Assembly (NCBI RefSeq): GCF_028554725.1
Contig: NC_071671.1
Location: 8,236,001-8,300,000 of the forward strand
Origin: Zeugodacus cucurbitae
Taxonomy: Eukaryota > Arthropoda > Insecta > Diptera > Tephritidae
Direction: 5' to 3'
DNA: 64,000 nt
Shown piece by piece: positions 12,018-23,799 of this stretch. The notes under the pieces were generated by a model. That model ran no database searches. It was not told the origin of the DNA and worked only from the letters and a program-made list of their open reading frames with translations. The stretch's first letter is position 1. Each line of letters opens with the position of its first letter. The translations under genes and the position numbers were made by a program.

Positions 12018-12766
12018 TTACGTTCTCACTTCGGACCTTAAATCTTGCACAGTGAATTTTTGGCTCTTTGACGTATGACTTTGTAATAATTTACTACTAC
12101 TTCGCGATCCGATTTGTATGGGTACCCGGTCACCGCGGTATCGCTGGAAACTGCAAAGCCAGGTTGCAAGAGCAGGTACCCTATCAATATTGACGTCGGA
12201 TTGGAATAGGATAGGTAGTTCGTGGTTCACTTGCGCTAGAGCGCTGGGCACATTGACTTCGAGTGAACTCGCCAAACGTTGGACAACAAGCAACAACTAT
12301 GCAGTAGCGAGATCTTTCTGACTCGCGGTGGATCGTAAACTGTCCTTTCAGCTGCTGTCGCTTAGGAAGGCTCATCTCGCCGCAATCATTGCTGTACTTA
12401 CTGGTCACTGTCCAATAGGCACACATGCGTTAAGATTAGGGATCAAGCCAGACACTAGTTGCCAAAGCTGCTTGGAGGAAGGCGAAGAGGAATCATTCCA
12501 GCACTTCAGTCTTCAGCCCAGCCTTCAATATCCAGACTTAAGCTTAAACATTTCGGTAGGCACATCTTCGGCGAACCTAGCGAAGTGACTGGAATCGACA
12601 TCAGTCGACTTTAGAACTTTATAATAGAGTCCAAGTGCTTTGTCACATCATAAGGGTTGGTGATATGTCAGGAGTATTTGGGTGTCACAAAGGACTGTCG
12701 AAGCTGTCTAACTGAGACGCTCTGCAGTTGCGGAGATCTACCGCTTGACCTAACCTAACCTAACCT
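12018..12766 (+). mobile_element. LINE 3' end with RNase H remnant and CCTAA tail
   Basis: On the plus strand, IRFVWVPGHRGIAGNCKA (about 12104-12160) is the end of an RNase H domain (the WVPGHxGIxGN block of retrotransposon RNase H). After a frame change follows the C-terminal extension: LSFQLLSLRKAHLAAIIAVL, then GHCPIGTHALRLGI, then a CxxC-type SCQSCLEEGEEE segment at about 12340-12500. The 3' UTR contains TCACAAAGGACT, shared with 42240-42895, and ends in three CCTAA units at 12749-12763. It is 5'-truncated and frameshifted. RNase H-bearing clades are I, LOA and R1; which one is unresolved. Confidence 0.8.
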
Positions 12767-12769
12767 TGT

Positions 12770-14630
12770 AATAATTTGCTTTAGACGAAAGCTAACGTTT
12801 AGCTTCGAAATTTCCATTTTGTTAGTAGACAACACAAGGTTTGTCTCAGCTTACGCGTACTCCGTATGACCTTTCTCTCGCCGTTCTTATTCAAAACTAA
12901 AAGTAGTTGCTCTGCCAAATACTCAATTTCTGTCTGTTTACACCCAAATTTAAAAACTCATAAAATAAATTTCATTCCCCAAAAAATGGGTAGAAAATTA
13001 ATTGCTTTGGCAAATTGAATGCTGACATCAACAGTTTCAGTTTTGACGGCATGTAAACTGAATTCTTTATTTGTATGGGGGGGTGCCAATTAAAAACTGT
13101 ATGTGTGTATGGGATATGTGTTTTCATCGGGGTGCCATCGTAAATCAATTTCATACTCCAATTAAATTTTGTTAAACCATAAATGTTAAAAACCGAAACG
13201 CCAGCACAACGCATTTCGTTCGAATTACACACGAGTAATGAATTCAATTTTTAAGTTCGTCAAAAACATAAACTTACTCCAACCGCTACATATAGATGTA
13301 TGTATGTTTGTCCGTATGTGGTTGCATGCAATTCTCATGATTGGAAAGCGCAAATTGGCCACAATGGTCGCTGCATTGTGCACGAGTCCTTCCCGCCAGC
13401 TTGCAAAAAATAATGCGTGGGTGCGGGCCTCGAGCTTGGCAGTAACCATAATATCACGCGACCACATAAAATTCCAAAAGCCAAATAGCAAAATAAAAAT
13501 CAAAGAAAGAGAACTGCGCGAAAACATTTCGTTTCAAACGTGTGCGCATTTGTACCTGGGGGGGGGACGCCCCACTAACTGCGCTTGTACACATATCAAT
13601 TTGTATCGATGATGCCTTTGTATTTATTAACATGCGCCATAAAAGCGAAATGGCGGATAATAAAACGCGTGGGTGCGGCAGAAACGCAAGTGCAATCGCT
13701 GTACTTGCAATTTCATTTGGGGTACGCGGCTGCAGCATTACTGCAAGCGCCGTCACGTCGCCCTACCGAAGTGGCATCGCGTGCAGTGCCCGTCCAAATT
13801 CGATTAAAAATAAGTGCCACTGCAGCAATATAAGCCAAGTGCACACCCATATTCACACAAGCGCGCATATGTGAGCACATCCGTAACTGCTGCTGCGCTG
13901 TGCAGTTACCCGCGGGCTTCGAAATTAAAACATATCTCCTGTTTTCGGGTTAAGCGCTGATACAAATTCATTGAATATTTTCCGCTTGAGGGGGAAATGA
14001 CATGTAGAATACTACAGCGAAAGAGTTGCCACACACACACATGCACACATATATAAACAATACAATACAGCGTTCTACGCAAGCGACGAAAAGTGTTCAC
14101 TCCACCCAGGCGCATTCGTGTGACAACTTTTTGACACAGCATTTGCTACAGCGCTCGAAGCCAATCAATCTTTATTGCTCTCCAGAGAAGGGAATTGAAT
14201 GCCGCGATTGACCGTTGGCTGAATGTGCGCTCATACTATAAAGCGTACAACACATCGACAGCGGTCTCTCACTGCATTGGAACTATGTACGTGAATCTTT
14301 TAGACAGCGCTGTAAAATGAAATGAATGAAATGAAATCGTAGTTGTCACATGACATCAGCGCCGCGCAGCTCACGCCGCTCTAGTAAAATTTTATGTGTA
14401 ATATGAACTGAGAAACACTTTTATTAGCTACAATTTTAAAGTAGCCGAAGCAGTCGCAATTGAATTAATTAAAAATCGAATTGCAATTTTTCGCTGAATT
14501 TTCAACGATTAATTTGCGATATAACAACACAGAGTTTTTTAATTTTTGGTGAATTTTCGCTTAAATATTTTTATCAAATATTTAATATTTTACAAAAAAA
14601 AAAAAAACATCGAAATAGTTATTGGTCTAC
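12770..14630. other. Non-coding stretch
   Basis: No gene recognised. Overlapping frames on both strands at 13225-13874 lie in a less AT-rich patch and carry no motif. A run of nine G is at about 13559-13567. Confidence 0.4.
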
Positions 14631-14631
14631 A

Positions 14632-14866
14632 ACTTTGCTTTCGCCGTTTTTTTTTTGTAAATTTAAGTCATTTTTTTCACTTAGTACAGACATTTTCAGT
14701 TGAGAATAAGTTTGGGATGCCAACAGATCTCTACAAATATTTTGTTGGGTTAATGTTGACACAAATGTCCAAGATCGATATAAAACGATTTAATCGATTT
14801 AATCGACCAGTGCTTGAACCTAGAGAGATCTATTGGAAAACGGCGGAAGCAAAGTTGTAGACCTAA
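14632..14866 (-). mobile_element. MITE F1 (235 bp, 29-bp TIRs)
   Basis: The ends are inverted copies of TTAGGTCTACAACTTTGCTT (here TTGGTCTACAACTTTGCTTT on the left) extending into CCGCCGTTTT. A TA lies at both borders, suggesting TA target duplication and a Tc1/mariner-type origin (inference). The interior carries ATCGATATAAAACGATTTAA and the palindrome-rich AAATCGATTAAATCG region shared with F2 and F3. It is oriented opposite to F2 and F3. The frame at 14546-14860 is mostly element sequence. Confidence 0.85.
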
Positions 14867-14869
14867 TAC

Positions 14870-16490
14870 ATCTATTGCTACCAAAATGGTCCGTCATTCA
14901 GCCATTTAAAAGCGCTACCGAGGAGATATTGCCATCCAACACATCATAGCACATACATTTCACTCAAATGCGGCAGTTAATGGAAAACAATTGATTTAAT
15001 CAAAAATTCGGCGTACCCAAAGCGACTAACAACATAACTGAATTCCAATTCTCAAAAGCTACCCACACCAGCGTGTAGTGCACCTAAAATAAATAAAACA
15101 TTTCAATCCCCAAACAAATTAATAATAATTCATTCATATCCATGGTCCGAATAAAAATTGCTTCATGCGTTCTACAGCTTCAGCGTAACCACCACAAACT
15201 TCCTTCAGCGCCACACACACACACACACCCCTCGACATTCTAAGCAAGCAATTTTTGTGACAGCGAAGGCGTTGACTTAATATTAAAACGGATGCGGCAG
15301 CCGATCCTTAGCGTATACGCCGCAAGGCCAGTAAGTGAATTGAATCAAAGTATATGCCGCTGGAGAGCTTGACTGGGGAACCGAGAAATGTATTCCCGGC
15401 TGAAAAACAAAACTGCACAGCATGGCAGCAGGCGGCGGAAGAAAGTTGAGTATTTTCTCATTTCCGACCCGTAATATTTTGTGATTTCCGGGCAAAAAAA
15501 GGTTTACCAACAATCACTGGCGCACGCACACAGTAGTCTCATGCCAAACGTATGTATATAGCACAGCATGACAATTGCCAGAAGGAATGTCACCACGCAG
15601 ACAGGATACAGAGACAAATACGGACCGACTCATGACGGCGCGCGATGAAGATATGTATATTCGACGGTATATACAGCATTTGCGTACAGCCTGGCGTTGG
15701 TACTCGTAAATTTGTATATAAAAATTAATTCGGCCAGCATATTGCTGAAACTTGTGTTGAGTAGTGAGAGTGGGGATGCGGTGACAACAGATTTTGCCAT
15801 ACGAATGAGCTGCAGATTTGTCACTATATATAGTATATATATATTTGTAATATATATATATATTATGTAAATTCATGCATTCGCTGGCGAACAGACAACT
15901 GCTCAATGCCAATCTGGCTATAACGGCTTCCTACGAGCAGAAATCGTCAAATAAACTCAACACGCATCCTGCGACAAGCAACTTTATTTCATGCCACATA
16001 TACACATATGAGCATGAATTTGTATATATCTACATACATCTGTAGTGAACCATAGTGACTATAGTGTTGTTGCTGGTTGGCTTGACAAGTCGACTACTCA
16101 TAAAATACTACGAAAAAAACACAAAGTATTATGACGTTTGCCTTGTCAGTAGAGATTGCTCTGTTGCCGAATAGGAACATACGTCAAATTATTGTGACAC
16201 TGACGCTTCTGACAGATTTCGTATTTATTATTGAGACCGTCAGTCACAGAGACCTTGTGCTCAAATGGTAGAAATGCAAAATTTTGATTTCATTTGTGCT
16301 CGTGCACATGAGCATACAATATAGAATTTGAAATGTTGCAACTAAGTAAGAGTAATGGTATGGAGCGTATGGATATGTAATATTTACTGTTTAGTCCGAG
16401 TTTACTAGCTGAGTTCGATATTATTATAATATCTAAAGCTTCCAAAGGGTGAGGTTCACTACTTTTTTAATGAAAAAAAAAACAGAAAAT
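14870..16490. other. Non-coding stretch with simple repeats
   Basis: No gene recognised. A CA run is at about 15211-15229 and a TA-rich block at about 15826-15866. The minus-strand frames at 15283-15912 show no domain. Confidence 0.4.
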
Positions 16491-16499
16491 TTAAATTTA

Positions 16500-17465
16500 T
16501 TGTGTATTATCATTCGAGCGCACATTCTTTGGCTGTATTTTTTAAAGATTATCTCTTTCAAATGTTGACCGCGGCTACGTCTCAGTTGGTTCACCCATTG
16601 AGTCCAATTTTCGATTACTCATTCGAGCATTTCGACTGGCAACTGGCGTATGACACGCGTGATGTTTTGTTCCAAAGCCTTAAACGAGGAGGAATTGTCT
16701 GCATATACTTTAGAATTTAGATATCCCCACAGAAAAAAGTCTAACGGTGATCTTGGTGACCAATCGACCGGCTCAAAACGTGAAATCATCTGCTCACCGT
16801 AGTGTTCTGTCAATAAATCCATTGATTGATGCAATGTGTGGGAAGTGGCGTCGTCTTGTTGAAACCAAGTGTCGACGATATCACGAGTTTCAATTTCAGG
16901 CATCAAAAAGTCGGTTATCATGTATCGTTCTCACCGGCATCGTTTTTGAAGAAATATGGACAATTGATTCCTGCGATCCATAAATCACACCAAACCGTTG
17001 TTTTTTCTGGATGAAACGACAGCTCTTGATTCTCTCCAAGTTGCTCTACGTCCCAAATGCGGCAATTATACTTGTTTACATACCCATTCAACCTGAAATG
17101 GGCCTCATCGCTGAACAGAATTTGGCTCGAAAACGTCGGATCTTCTTCGAACTTTTCAAGAGCCCATAGAGCGAAGCAATGTCGTTTGGGAAGGTCGAGC
17201 GGCTTCAGTTCTTGTATTTTGTACGCTTTCAATTTAAGATCTCGACGTAAACTGCGCCAAGTCGTTCCATACGTCAGTCCTTCTTGCTGCGAACGGCGCC
17301 GAATCGGCTCTTCGCGGTATTCGGTGGCCAATCGACCGTCGTCGTCTTAACAGAACGTGAATTTTCGTACAACATTTTCGTTGAACACTTTTGTAAACGT
17401 TGTTCAGGCGTAAGTCTTTCCATGAAGAAATGCCAAACAATAATGAACACAATTAGCATGACAGC
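16500..17465 (-). pseudogene. Tc1/mariner-like (IS630-type) transposase, broken
   Basis: Read on the minus strand from a start near 17420 (MERLTPEQRLQ). An HTH-type N-terminus is partly deleted, and its later part resumes as EEPIRRRSQQEGLTYGTTWR. The DDE catalytic core follows. The first Asp is in ILFSDEAHF, then VWCDLWIAGI. A small deletion/frameshift lies near 16918. Next come MITDFLMPEIE, the second Asp in WFQQDDATSHT, and DFFLWGYLNSKVY carrying the final acidic residue. Four residues expected just before PLDFFLW are missing (SPRSPLDFF). The protein ends VIRQLPVEMLE. Full-length relatives are around 340-350 residues. At least three disruptions make this a pseudogene. Terminal inverted repeats were not identified. 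Confidence 0.88.
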
Positions 17466-17479
17466 TTGACTCGACTCAC

Positions 17480-18610
17480 GTAGGAGAAGAATCTACCAGT
17501 TTTATTACTTTTGATGTGCTGACTGTCTTGATATCGAAGTGCATTTTTGAATAAACTTGAAATTCCCGGAAAAGCAACAGAGTCACTAGACATAAATATA
17601 ACTCATAAGTACTCAACAGAGTCACATAAATACCTGCTCATTTTCACGTTTTAAACAGTCTTGAGGACTTTTGACTACACCCACACATACATAAGACGGA
17701 ACCAACATGAGGAGAAGTACATACGTACACTCCACTCATGCTCTTCATGCCTGCAGACACATTTATACATATCTACTTCTCCTAAGCACATGCGGCCACA
17801 TCGTCCCATGTCATAGCATCTTGTATGGCTGTTCGGGCCGCTCTCTTTATAATACGCACTGACATTTAAGCTGTAAATGACATTTATATCGTATGACTTC
17901 ATTGCATATTTATAGGCGTCAGTGTAGCTGGCATTCCCCCCCTCCCCGGTTGATGAGCGCGTCAGTGTCAGCGTTTCCAAATGGTTGCGTGAACATTATC
18001 ACCGCACGCGTGTCTATATTCCACTGCGCTTACGAACACACGCTACATACATACAGTACACAGTTATGTATGTACGTCGTGCGTCGAAGTGGCAGGCGTG
18101 ACTGCATTGCCGCAATAGCTGTTACGACCAGCTCCACTGTGGTTGCATCACCCGAAGTGGCTGCCACTGGCAGTGTGCCGTGGTTGCGTTGACGTTAGCA
18201 GCTGATAGCTGAAGGCTGAAGGCGTCGACACTCAGTGGGCGACAGTCGTTGCGATTGCAGAACGAAAAGGCAATAAAAACAAATGATTACAAATGCAGTT
18301 ACTCTAATGGCAACGCAGCTCGTATCGCGTTAGAGGCAGAGGCAGCGGCAGCGGAAGCTAAATACATAATGCAACTTGAATTTATGAATTAGCTTTAAAT
18401 GGAGAGTAGAATCAAGTAAATACTACATTACATTAGTGCTTGAAACATGAAAAAGTTTGTGCGTATTTAATGGCATGTAATCTAGTATCTAGCTGAGGCA
18501 TGTCCGAGGAGCAGAACAACTGAATGAAAAGCTAATTGCATGCTCTGAAATTTAAGTAGTTTATTTTCAAATATTGTGAAAGCTTGTGTTTAATTTTTTT
18601 AACCTTAGGA
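17480..18610. other. Non-coding stretch, locally CpG-rich
   Basis: No gene recognised. The 18060-18360 interval is less AT-rich than its surroundings, with repeated GGCAGNGGC words near 18332-18355 and an isolated initiator-like TCAGT at 18232-18236. This is insufficient for a promoter call. Confidence 0.35.
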
Positions 18611-18623
18611 ATTTTCTACTCTC

Positions 18624-19115
18624 TTCGCTCCGAAAAAAATATTATCATCATGATCAAATCAGGTTATTGCCACTAAATTAATGAGTCAATTAACTGACAA
18701 ACAACTGCTCTATTGTAGGATAATTGATGAACATTTAAGCAGAAATTAATAGCATTTTCGCACAGCTAAATATATTAAGATTATAATTGAGAAACCAATT
18801 TTTGCGTTTCGCACTTGCCATCTACTCGATTAACGATAAGCTACATTTTTGTTTTTGCTGTTCATAGGAAGTTGGTAAGTTTCATCAGCTGATTGCTATT
18901 TTATCAATAAACCAGCCAAATTTACAGCATAATTTTACATAAACATTAAAACAACCCGCAGAACTGCATTCCAGTTTCAACTCGATTTGTATTCAATTAA
19001 AAATTAATTTACTACATTAATACGATTTTACTCCTGTATGGTAACTCGTTATAAATCAGCGCTTTAATCAAGCAAAGTCCGATTAATTGATCAATTAACT
19101 CCTGTGCGAAAAGTC
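18624..19115 (+). mobile_element. Inverted-repeat element G2 with extended 5' part
   Basis: The core from 18755 (TTTTCGCACAG) to 19114 (CTGTGCGAAAAG) has a perfect 11-bp inverted pair and matches G1 and G3 throughout. A further 130 bp upstream (from TTCGCTCCGAAAAAAATATT) is shared only with G3, including ATGATCAAATCAGGTTATT and GCTCTATTGT. It has no coding capacity. Whether the element is the 360-bp core or the 490-bp unit is unresolved. Confidence 0.65.
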
Positions 19116-19119
19116 TATA

Positions 19120-20450
19120 ATGGCTGAAGTTATCTTAATTAATAAATTGATGGTCTCTTCAAGCGTGTTATTTTGTGAAATTTCGTTTTTGTATTATTCG
19201 TCTAATTAATTAGTATTACATAAACAATAATTCTGCAAAAATTCTTTAATGAAACAGCACACAGTATAAATGAGTGTAATTTATTCGCGCAATTTGTAAG
19301 AAAGCTAGACTTGTAGATATCAACAATTTCCTTCAATTACGCTTTCTGGACAGTTTTCAGCAGCAAAATATTGTGATTCAGAATGTCTTGAGAGAAAGCA
19401 GTAGCTGGTTTTATGCACAATTCCTGTGGAAGTTTCAAAGTTTTACCACATATCTTCTTCCCATCCTTTCACTAACGCCTCAGCATGTCGCAAACTGTCA
19501 AATCCATTATTATTCCTTAATCTATTTATTTAAATTCCTACAATGGCAACTACGCAACTCTCAACCAAAGCATGTCTTGTCACCACAAGCCACACATCCG
19601 TACAACGTTTGTGTGTGTGTTTTTTCAATAATTTTGTCAGCACTTTGCCATAACAAATTTCAAGTAAATTGAATATGCCTTGTTGTCATGCGACATGCCC
19701 TGCTTCCAACTTCACATCACTCATTAACGCCATACATATAAATTATAGACCGGAAGCTGCATTTTGTCTACAATTTTTCTTACACAACACAACTATAAAC
19801 TGGACTTCCGTGCTCGACATTCACTTTAAATGCTTCAAATAGTCTATGAAATTAGAATTCCACTCGGAAGTTGCCGATTCCTGTCAACAGCTGTATGTTT
19901 GTGCGTCCGACTGCGTTGGTGTATTTTGAATTTATTTTTGTGATTAGAATATATTTGCATGCGCACTAAGGCTGTAAGCTTTCGTAAGAAATTTCTCACA
20001 TGTTGCGTCCTTGTCATGTACTACATGCGGCATCTACACTGGGGCAACAAGTACGTGTTTGGCGAAATTTGAATTTTGCATTAAGGCAATTTCGTAATTT
20101 CTTCAGCAGTTATTTGAATTTCAACAAATTGCTTATTTATGTATTTTCATGTGTACGCATACGCATTGTATGTCTGCAAAAGACTTTAATAGCTGCAAAA
20201 AATTGCAAAATGTACAAATTATTAAACACATTCTTTAACGAATTTATTAAATCTTTATTGTTGATCAATTTAATACTTGTGTATTGAGCTAAGAGAAAAT
20301 TTCAAGTAGTTTTAGTCAAGAATAAAATTTATTTATTTATTTAAATATACTTGTTTTCATATCATAACAAATGTATCGAATAAGTGGAAACTATTGCGAA
20401 AACTTACAAAAAAAATATTAAAATGCTACAATAATTCAAAATAAAATATT
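19120..20450. other. Non-coding stretch
   Basis: AT-rich DNA without recognised elements. Frames at 19373-19672 and 20000-20287 lack any motif. Confidence 0.4.
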
Positions 20451-21615
20451 TATATCCTGAACAGGGTACATTAAGTTCTTTACGAAGTTAGTAACAGCCA
20501 GAAGGAAGCGTCGGAGGCCTTATAAAGTATATATATAAATGATCAATATGTTGAACTGAGTCGATTTAGCCATGTCCGTCTGTCCGTCCGTCTGTCTGTA
20601 TATATACGAACTAGTCCTTCAGTTTTTAAGATATCGTTTTGAATTTTGCAGATGTTATTTTCTCTTCAAGAAGCTGTTCATTTGTCGGAACAGCCGATAT
20701 CGGACCACTATATCATATAGCTGCCATACAAACTGAATGATGGGAATCAAGGGCTTGTATGGAAAACTTCCGCATTTTACTACATATCTTCTCGAAATTT
20801 GGTGTGAGTTATTGCTCATAGAACTAATTTAATCTCCGAAAAATTTGTTCAGATCGGTTCACTATAGCATATAGCTGCCATACAAACTGAACGATCGGAA
20901 TCAAGGGATTGTATGTATAACTTCCGCATTTTACTACATATCTTCACGAAATTTGGTGTGAGTTATTGCTCATAGAAATAATTTAATCTCCGAAAAAAAT
21001 TGTTCATATCGGTTCACTATAGCATATAGCTGCCATACAAACTGAACGATCGGAATCAAGGGATTGTATGTATAAGTTCCGCATTTTATTACATATCTTC
21101 ACGAAATTTGGTGTGAGTTATTGCTCATAGAAATAATTTAATCTCCGAAAAAATTGTTCAGATCGGTTCATTATAACATATAGCTGCCATACAAACTGAA
21201 CGATCGGAATCAAGGGCTTGTATGGAAAACTTCCGCATTTTACTACATATCTTCACGAAATTTGGTGTGAGTTATTGTTCATAGAAATAATTTTATCTCC
21301 GAAAAAATTGTTCACATCGGTAGCTGCCATACAAACCGAACGATCGGAATCAAGGGCTTGTATGGAATATTTTCACATTTGACGTGGTATCTTCACGAAA
21401 TTTGACATGGATTACTGGTTAAGGTAATAATATAATCTCCGAAGAAATTGTTCAGATCGGTTAACTATATAACCTTAATGTTTCTAGCAAACAACCCGGC
21501 TACAAAGAATGAGTAAAATGTTTTCTTATTTTTTACTTACTTTTCTACTAATAGAAATGCACCTGTGAAGGGTATATTAGCTTCGGTACAGCCGAAGTTA
21601 ACATTTTTTCTTGTT
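20451..21615 (+). mobile_element. mini-me/Helitron-like element with 154-bp tandem repeats, copy E1
   Basis: Starts with a degraded palindrome (TATCCTGAACAGGGTACATT). It then has TA-rich and GTCY-type tetranucleotide tracts (GTCCGTCTGTCCGTCCGTC near 20576). Five tandem units follow, each marked by ATAGCTGCCATACAAACTGA (markers at 20721, 20875, 21030, 21184 and 21324). The period is 154-155 bp; the last unit is shortened by about 14 bp. The 3' end has the hairpin CTTCGG/CCGAAG at 21581-21597, then TTAACATTTTTTCTTGTT. Dipteran mini-me elements are known for TA and GTCY tracts. Classification as Helitron-related rests on the hairpin end. It is non-coding. Confidence 0.8.
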
Positions 21616-22250
21616 TTTTTTTTTTTTTTTTTTTTTATTAAACTCATATCAATAAAAAGATATGAATTTTTTTCTAAAAAACTAATTCAAAATTTTTCTC
21701 TCTCTTTTCAGGTGAGTAAACACTGTGTGGCGTCAAATAACTTTGCCATGTAAGCGCTTTAAAACTTTAAACTATACAAACTATGCTGGACTGTAGAAAA
21801 TATCCGCAATCAACGCAAATCTTGCGCTACGACTAGCTTTGCAACGAAAGCTTTGTTGGCGCATAATATTCATGTTTCCACTTTATTGTGCCATTGTCTG
21901 AGATTACAATAAAAGCGAAAAAGTTGCGAATCTTGGCAATTGCTATAATAACCGTTACAGAAGACTCAACGCGTTCGTTCAATAGAAGCGCGTCGGGAAT
22001 TCGGTTGCGCAAATGTGTATGTGTGTTTGGTGTACGCGTATTAATTTTAAAGGCCACCAAATAAACTGAGTTGGTTATGAACTTACTTCCCACCAGCATA
22101 CACTGTGCCTCTCCAGCGCCTAACATTTTTCAGGCATAACTTCTTCATTATGTAAGAAAATACGTAGCAGTTGTGAGACAGCACGCCAATGCACAGTGGG
22201 TTTTATAGACAGAAATTGTTGAAGATTTGATCATAAAAATAAAAGAAATA
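21616..22250. other. Non-coding stretch holding a candidate recursive splice site
   Basis: A T-run immediately follows E1 (about 21616-21637). After it lies the paired splice signal at 21682-21717 described separately. The remainder is unremarkable. Confidence 0.5.
21682..21717 (+). promoter_or_regulatory. Candidate recursive splice site (ratchet point) 1
   Basis: A branch-point-like CTAAT at 21682-21686 is followed by an almost unbroken pyrimidine run (21693-21709) ending in CAG at 21709-21711. GTGAGTAA begins immediately at 21712. The branch A to AG distance is about 26 nt, typical for flies. A strong 3' splice site fused to a strong 5' splice site with no exon between is the known form of recursive splice sites in long Drosophila introns. 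The individual signals are read directly; function is inferred. It may act in an intron of a plus-strand gene whose exons lie outside the window. Confidence 0.55.
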
Positions 22251-22529
22251 TTAGGTCTACAACTTTGCTTCCGCCGTTTCCCAATAGATGTCTCTAGGGT
22301 CAAACACTGGTAGATTAAATCGATTAAATCGTTTTATATCGATTTTGGATATTTGTGTCAACAACAACCGAATTCTCGACATTTGCATGGAATATGCATG
22401 CTGCCAGAAAGATGGTCACAAGTAGTAGCTGGCGACGGCCAATATTTTGAATACCATTTTTGTAACCGTTTTTATACAAAAATAACTTAAATTTACAAAA
22501 AAACGTCGGAAGCAAAGTTGTAGACCTAA
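22251..22529 (+). mobile_element. MITE F2 (279 bp)
   Basis: Starts TTAGGTCTACAACTTTGCTT and ends with its inverse (AAGCAAAGTTGTAGACCTAA); the inner TIR (CCGCCGTTT versus AAACGTCGG) has one change. TA flanks both ends. It carries the shared GATTAAATCGATTAAATCG segment and GACATTTGCATGGAA, related to F3. It differs in the central part from F1, so these are internally rearranged derivatives of one family. Confidence 0.87.
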
Positions 22530-23055
22530 TAAAGTCTTCTCTGACCCGATCAAATCGATTCGTCTCAAATTCAAGTATGCGCTTTTATTATGACTCTAGC
22601 TGAAAGTGGAAATAAATCGGAGTATATACTGTATATTCTGAGAGTTTTCTTATCGAAAATTTAAACAATTAAATTACAACATTATTCAACACCCACTGTG
22701 AGTATTGGAATTTTCGCGCGATAAGAATTCCACGCTTGTGCGCATCCCGCAATGCCACTGCCAATACTTACAACCGTAATACTTGCAAAATGTTCAGAGC
22801 ATAATGTCTGTGGCCACAAAGAACATTTTGTTGCTGCGTTATGTGATATATGTTTTAAGTTTTCGTCGACGTAAGGAGAAGGCGAAGAAAATGATGAAAA
22901 ATGCAGTGCAAAGAAGATAACAAGCCAGCCACCATATGATAAAACGTTATATTGGAAACCTAAAGCACATAAAGCTTCCCAATTTTTTTCTTAATATTTA
23001 AAGAATTAAACGGTAATTATGTTGGGAATTTTTAAAACCTTGAATGCATAATCTT
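22530..23055. other. Non-coding stretch
   Basis: Nothing recognised between MITE F2 and the LINE fragment. AT-rich, no frames above 60 codons. Confidence 0.4.
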
Positions 23056-23059
23056 ATAT

Positions 23060-23793
23060 ACCTATAACGTTTGCGAATTAAGGCGACTGGCTACTGTTCG
23101 TAAGCAACTGGGTAGCCAGGAGTCATTTTTGGTGTATGTACCGTTTATCCGGTTATAGCCGAATCGATGAGAGCGCGTCACGCCTCTCTTTTCCTCGCAG
23201 TTCGGCGCCAGTTGGAGATCCCAAGTGTAACCAGGTCGCTCTCCACGTTGTCCCTCTAACGCAGTGGAGAGGCCTTCCCCTTCCTCGACTTCCTGCGGCG
23301 GGTACTGCATCGAACACTTACAGAGCTGGAGTGTTTTCGTCCATTCGGACAACATGACCTAGCCAGCGTAGCCGCTGTCTTTTTATTCGCTGAACTATGT
23401 CAATGTCGTCGTATAACTCGTACAGCTCACCGTTCCATCGTCTGCGGTATTCGCCGTTGCCAATGTTCTGCGGACCATAAATCTTTCGCAAAACCTTTCT
23501 CTCGAAAACCCCAAGAGTCGTCTCATCTGATGTTGACATCGTCCAAGCTTCTGCACCATAAAGCAGAACGGGAATGATAAGCTTCGGAGTTTGATTTTGG
23601 TACGTCGAGAGAGGACTTTACTTTTCAATTGCCTACTAAGTCCAAAGTAGCACCTGTTGGCAAGAGTGATTCTGCGCTTAATTTCGAGGCTGACATTGTT
23701 GGTGTTGTTGATGCTGGTTTCCAGGTATATGAAATTATCTAAATTAAAAATTTTTGGTGTAACATCTCGCAATATAGTATGCATAAGTGTCAA
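23060..23793 (-). mobile_element. LINE remnant: RT C-terminal domain and 3' end
   Basis: Same family as 9655-10755. In translation order on the minus strand: FIYLETSINNTNNVSLEIKR and RITLANRCYFGLSRQLKSK, then KVLSRRTKIKL. After a frame change come TTLGVFERKVLRKIYGP, GEYRRRWNGELYELYDDIDI and LRWLGHVVRMDENTPA. A second frameshift precedes the final arginine-rich segment (about 23130-23330). The palm with YADD is absent, so this copy is more 5'-truncated. It has no RNase H. It is an inactive LINE fragment; homology is clear from block order, clade uncertain. Confidence 0.85.
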
Positions 23794-23799
23794 AAGTCT

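Noticed and set aside
18228..18265. Core promoter at TCAGTGGG
   Set aside because: Initiator match alone, no TATA or DPE at the right spacing.
20711..21340. CRISPR-like array or satellite
   Set aside because: The 154-bp units have no short repeat/unique spacer alternation and are part of a dispersed element with defined ends.
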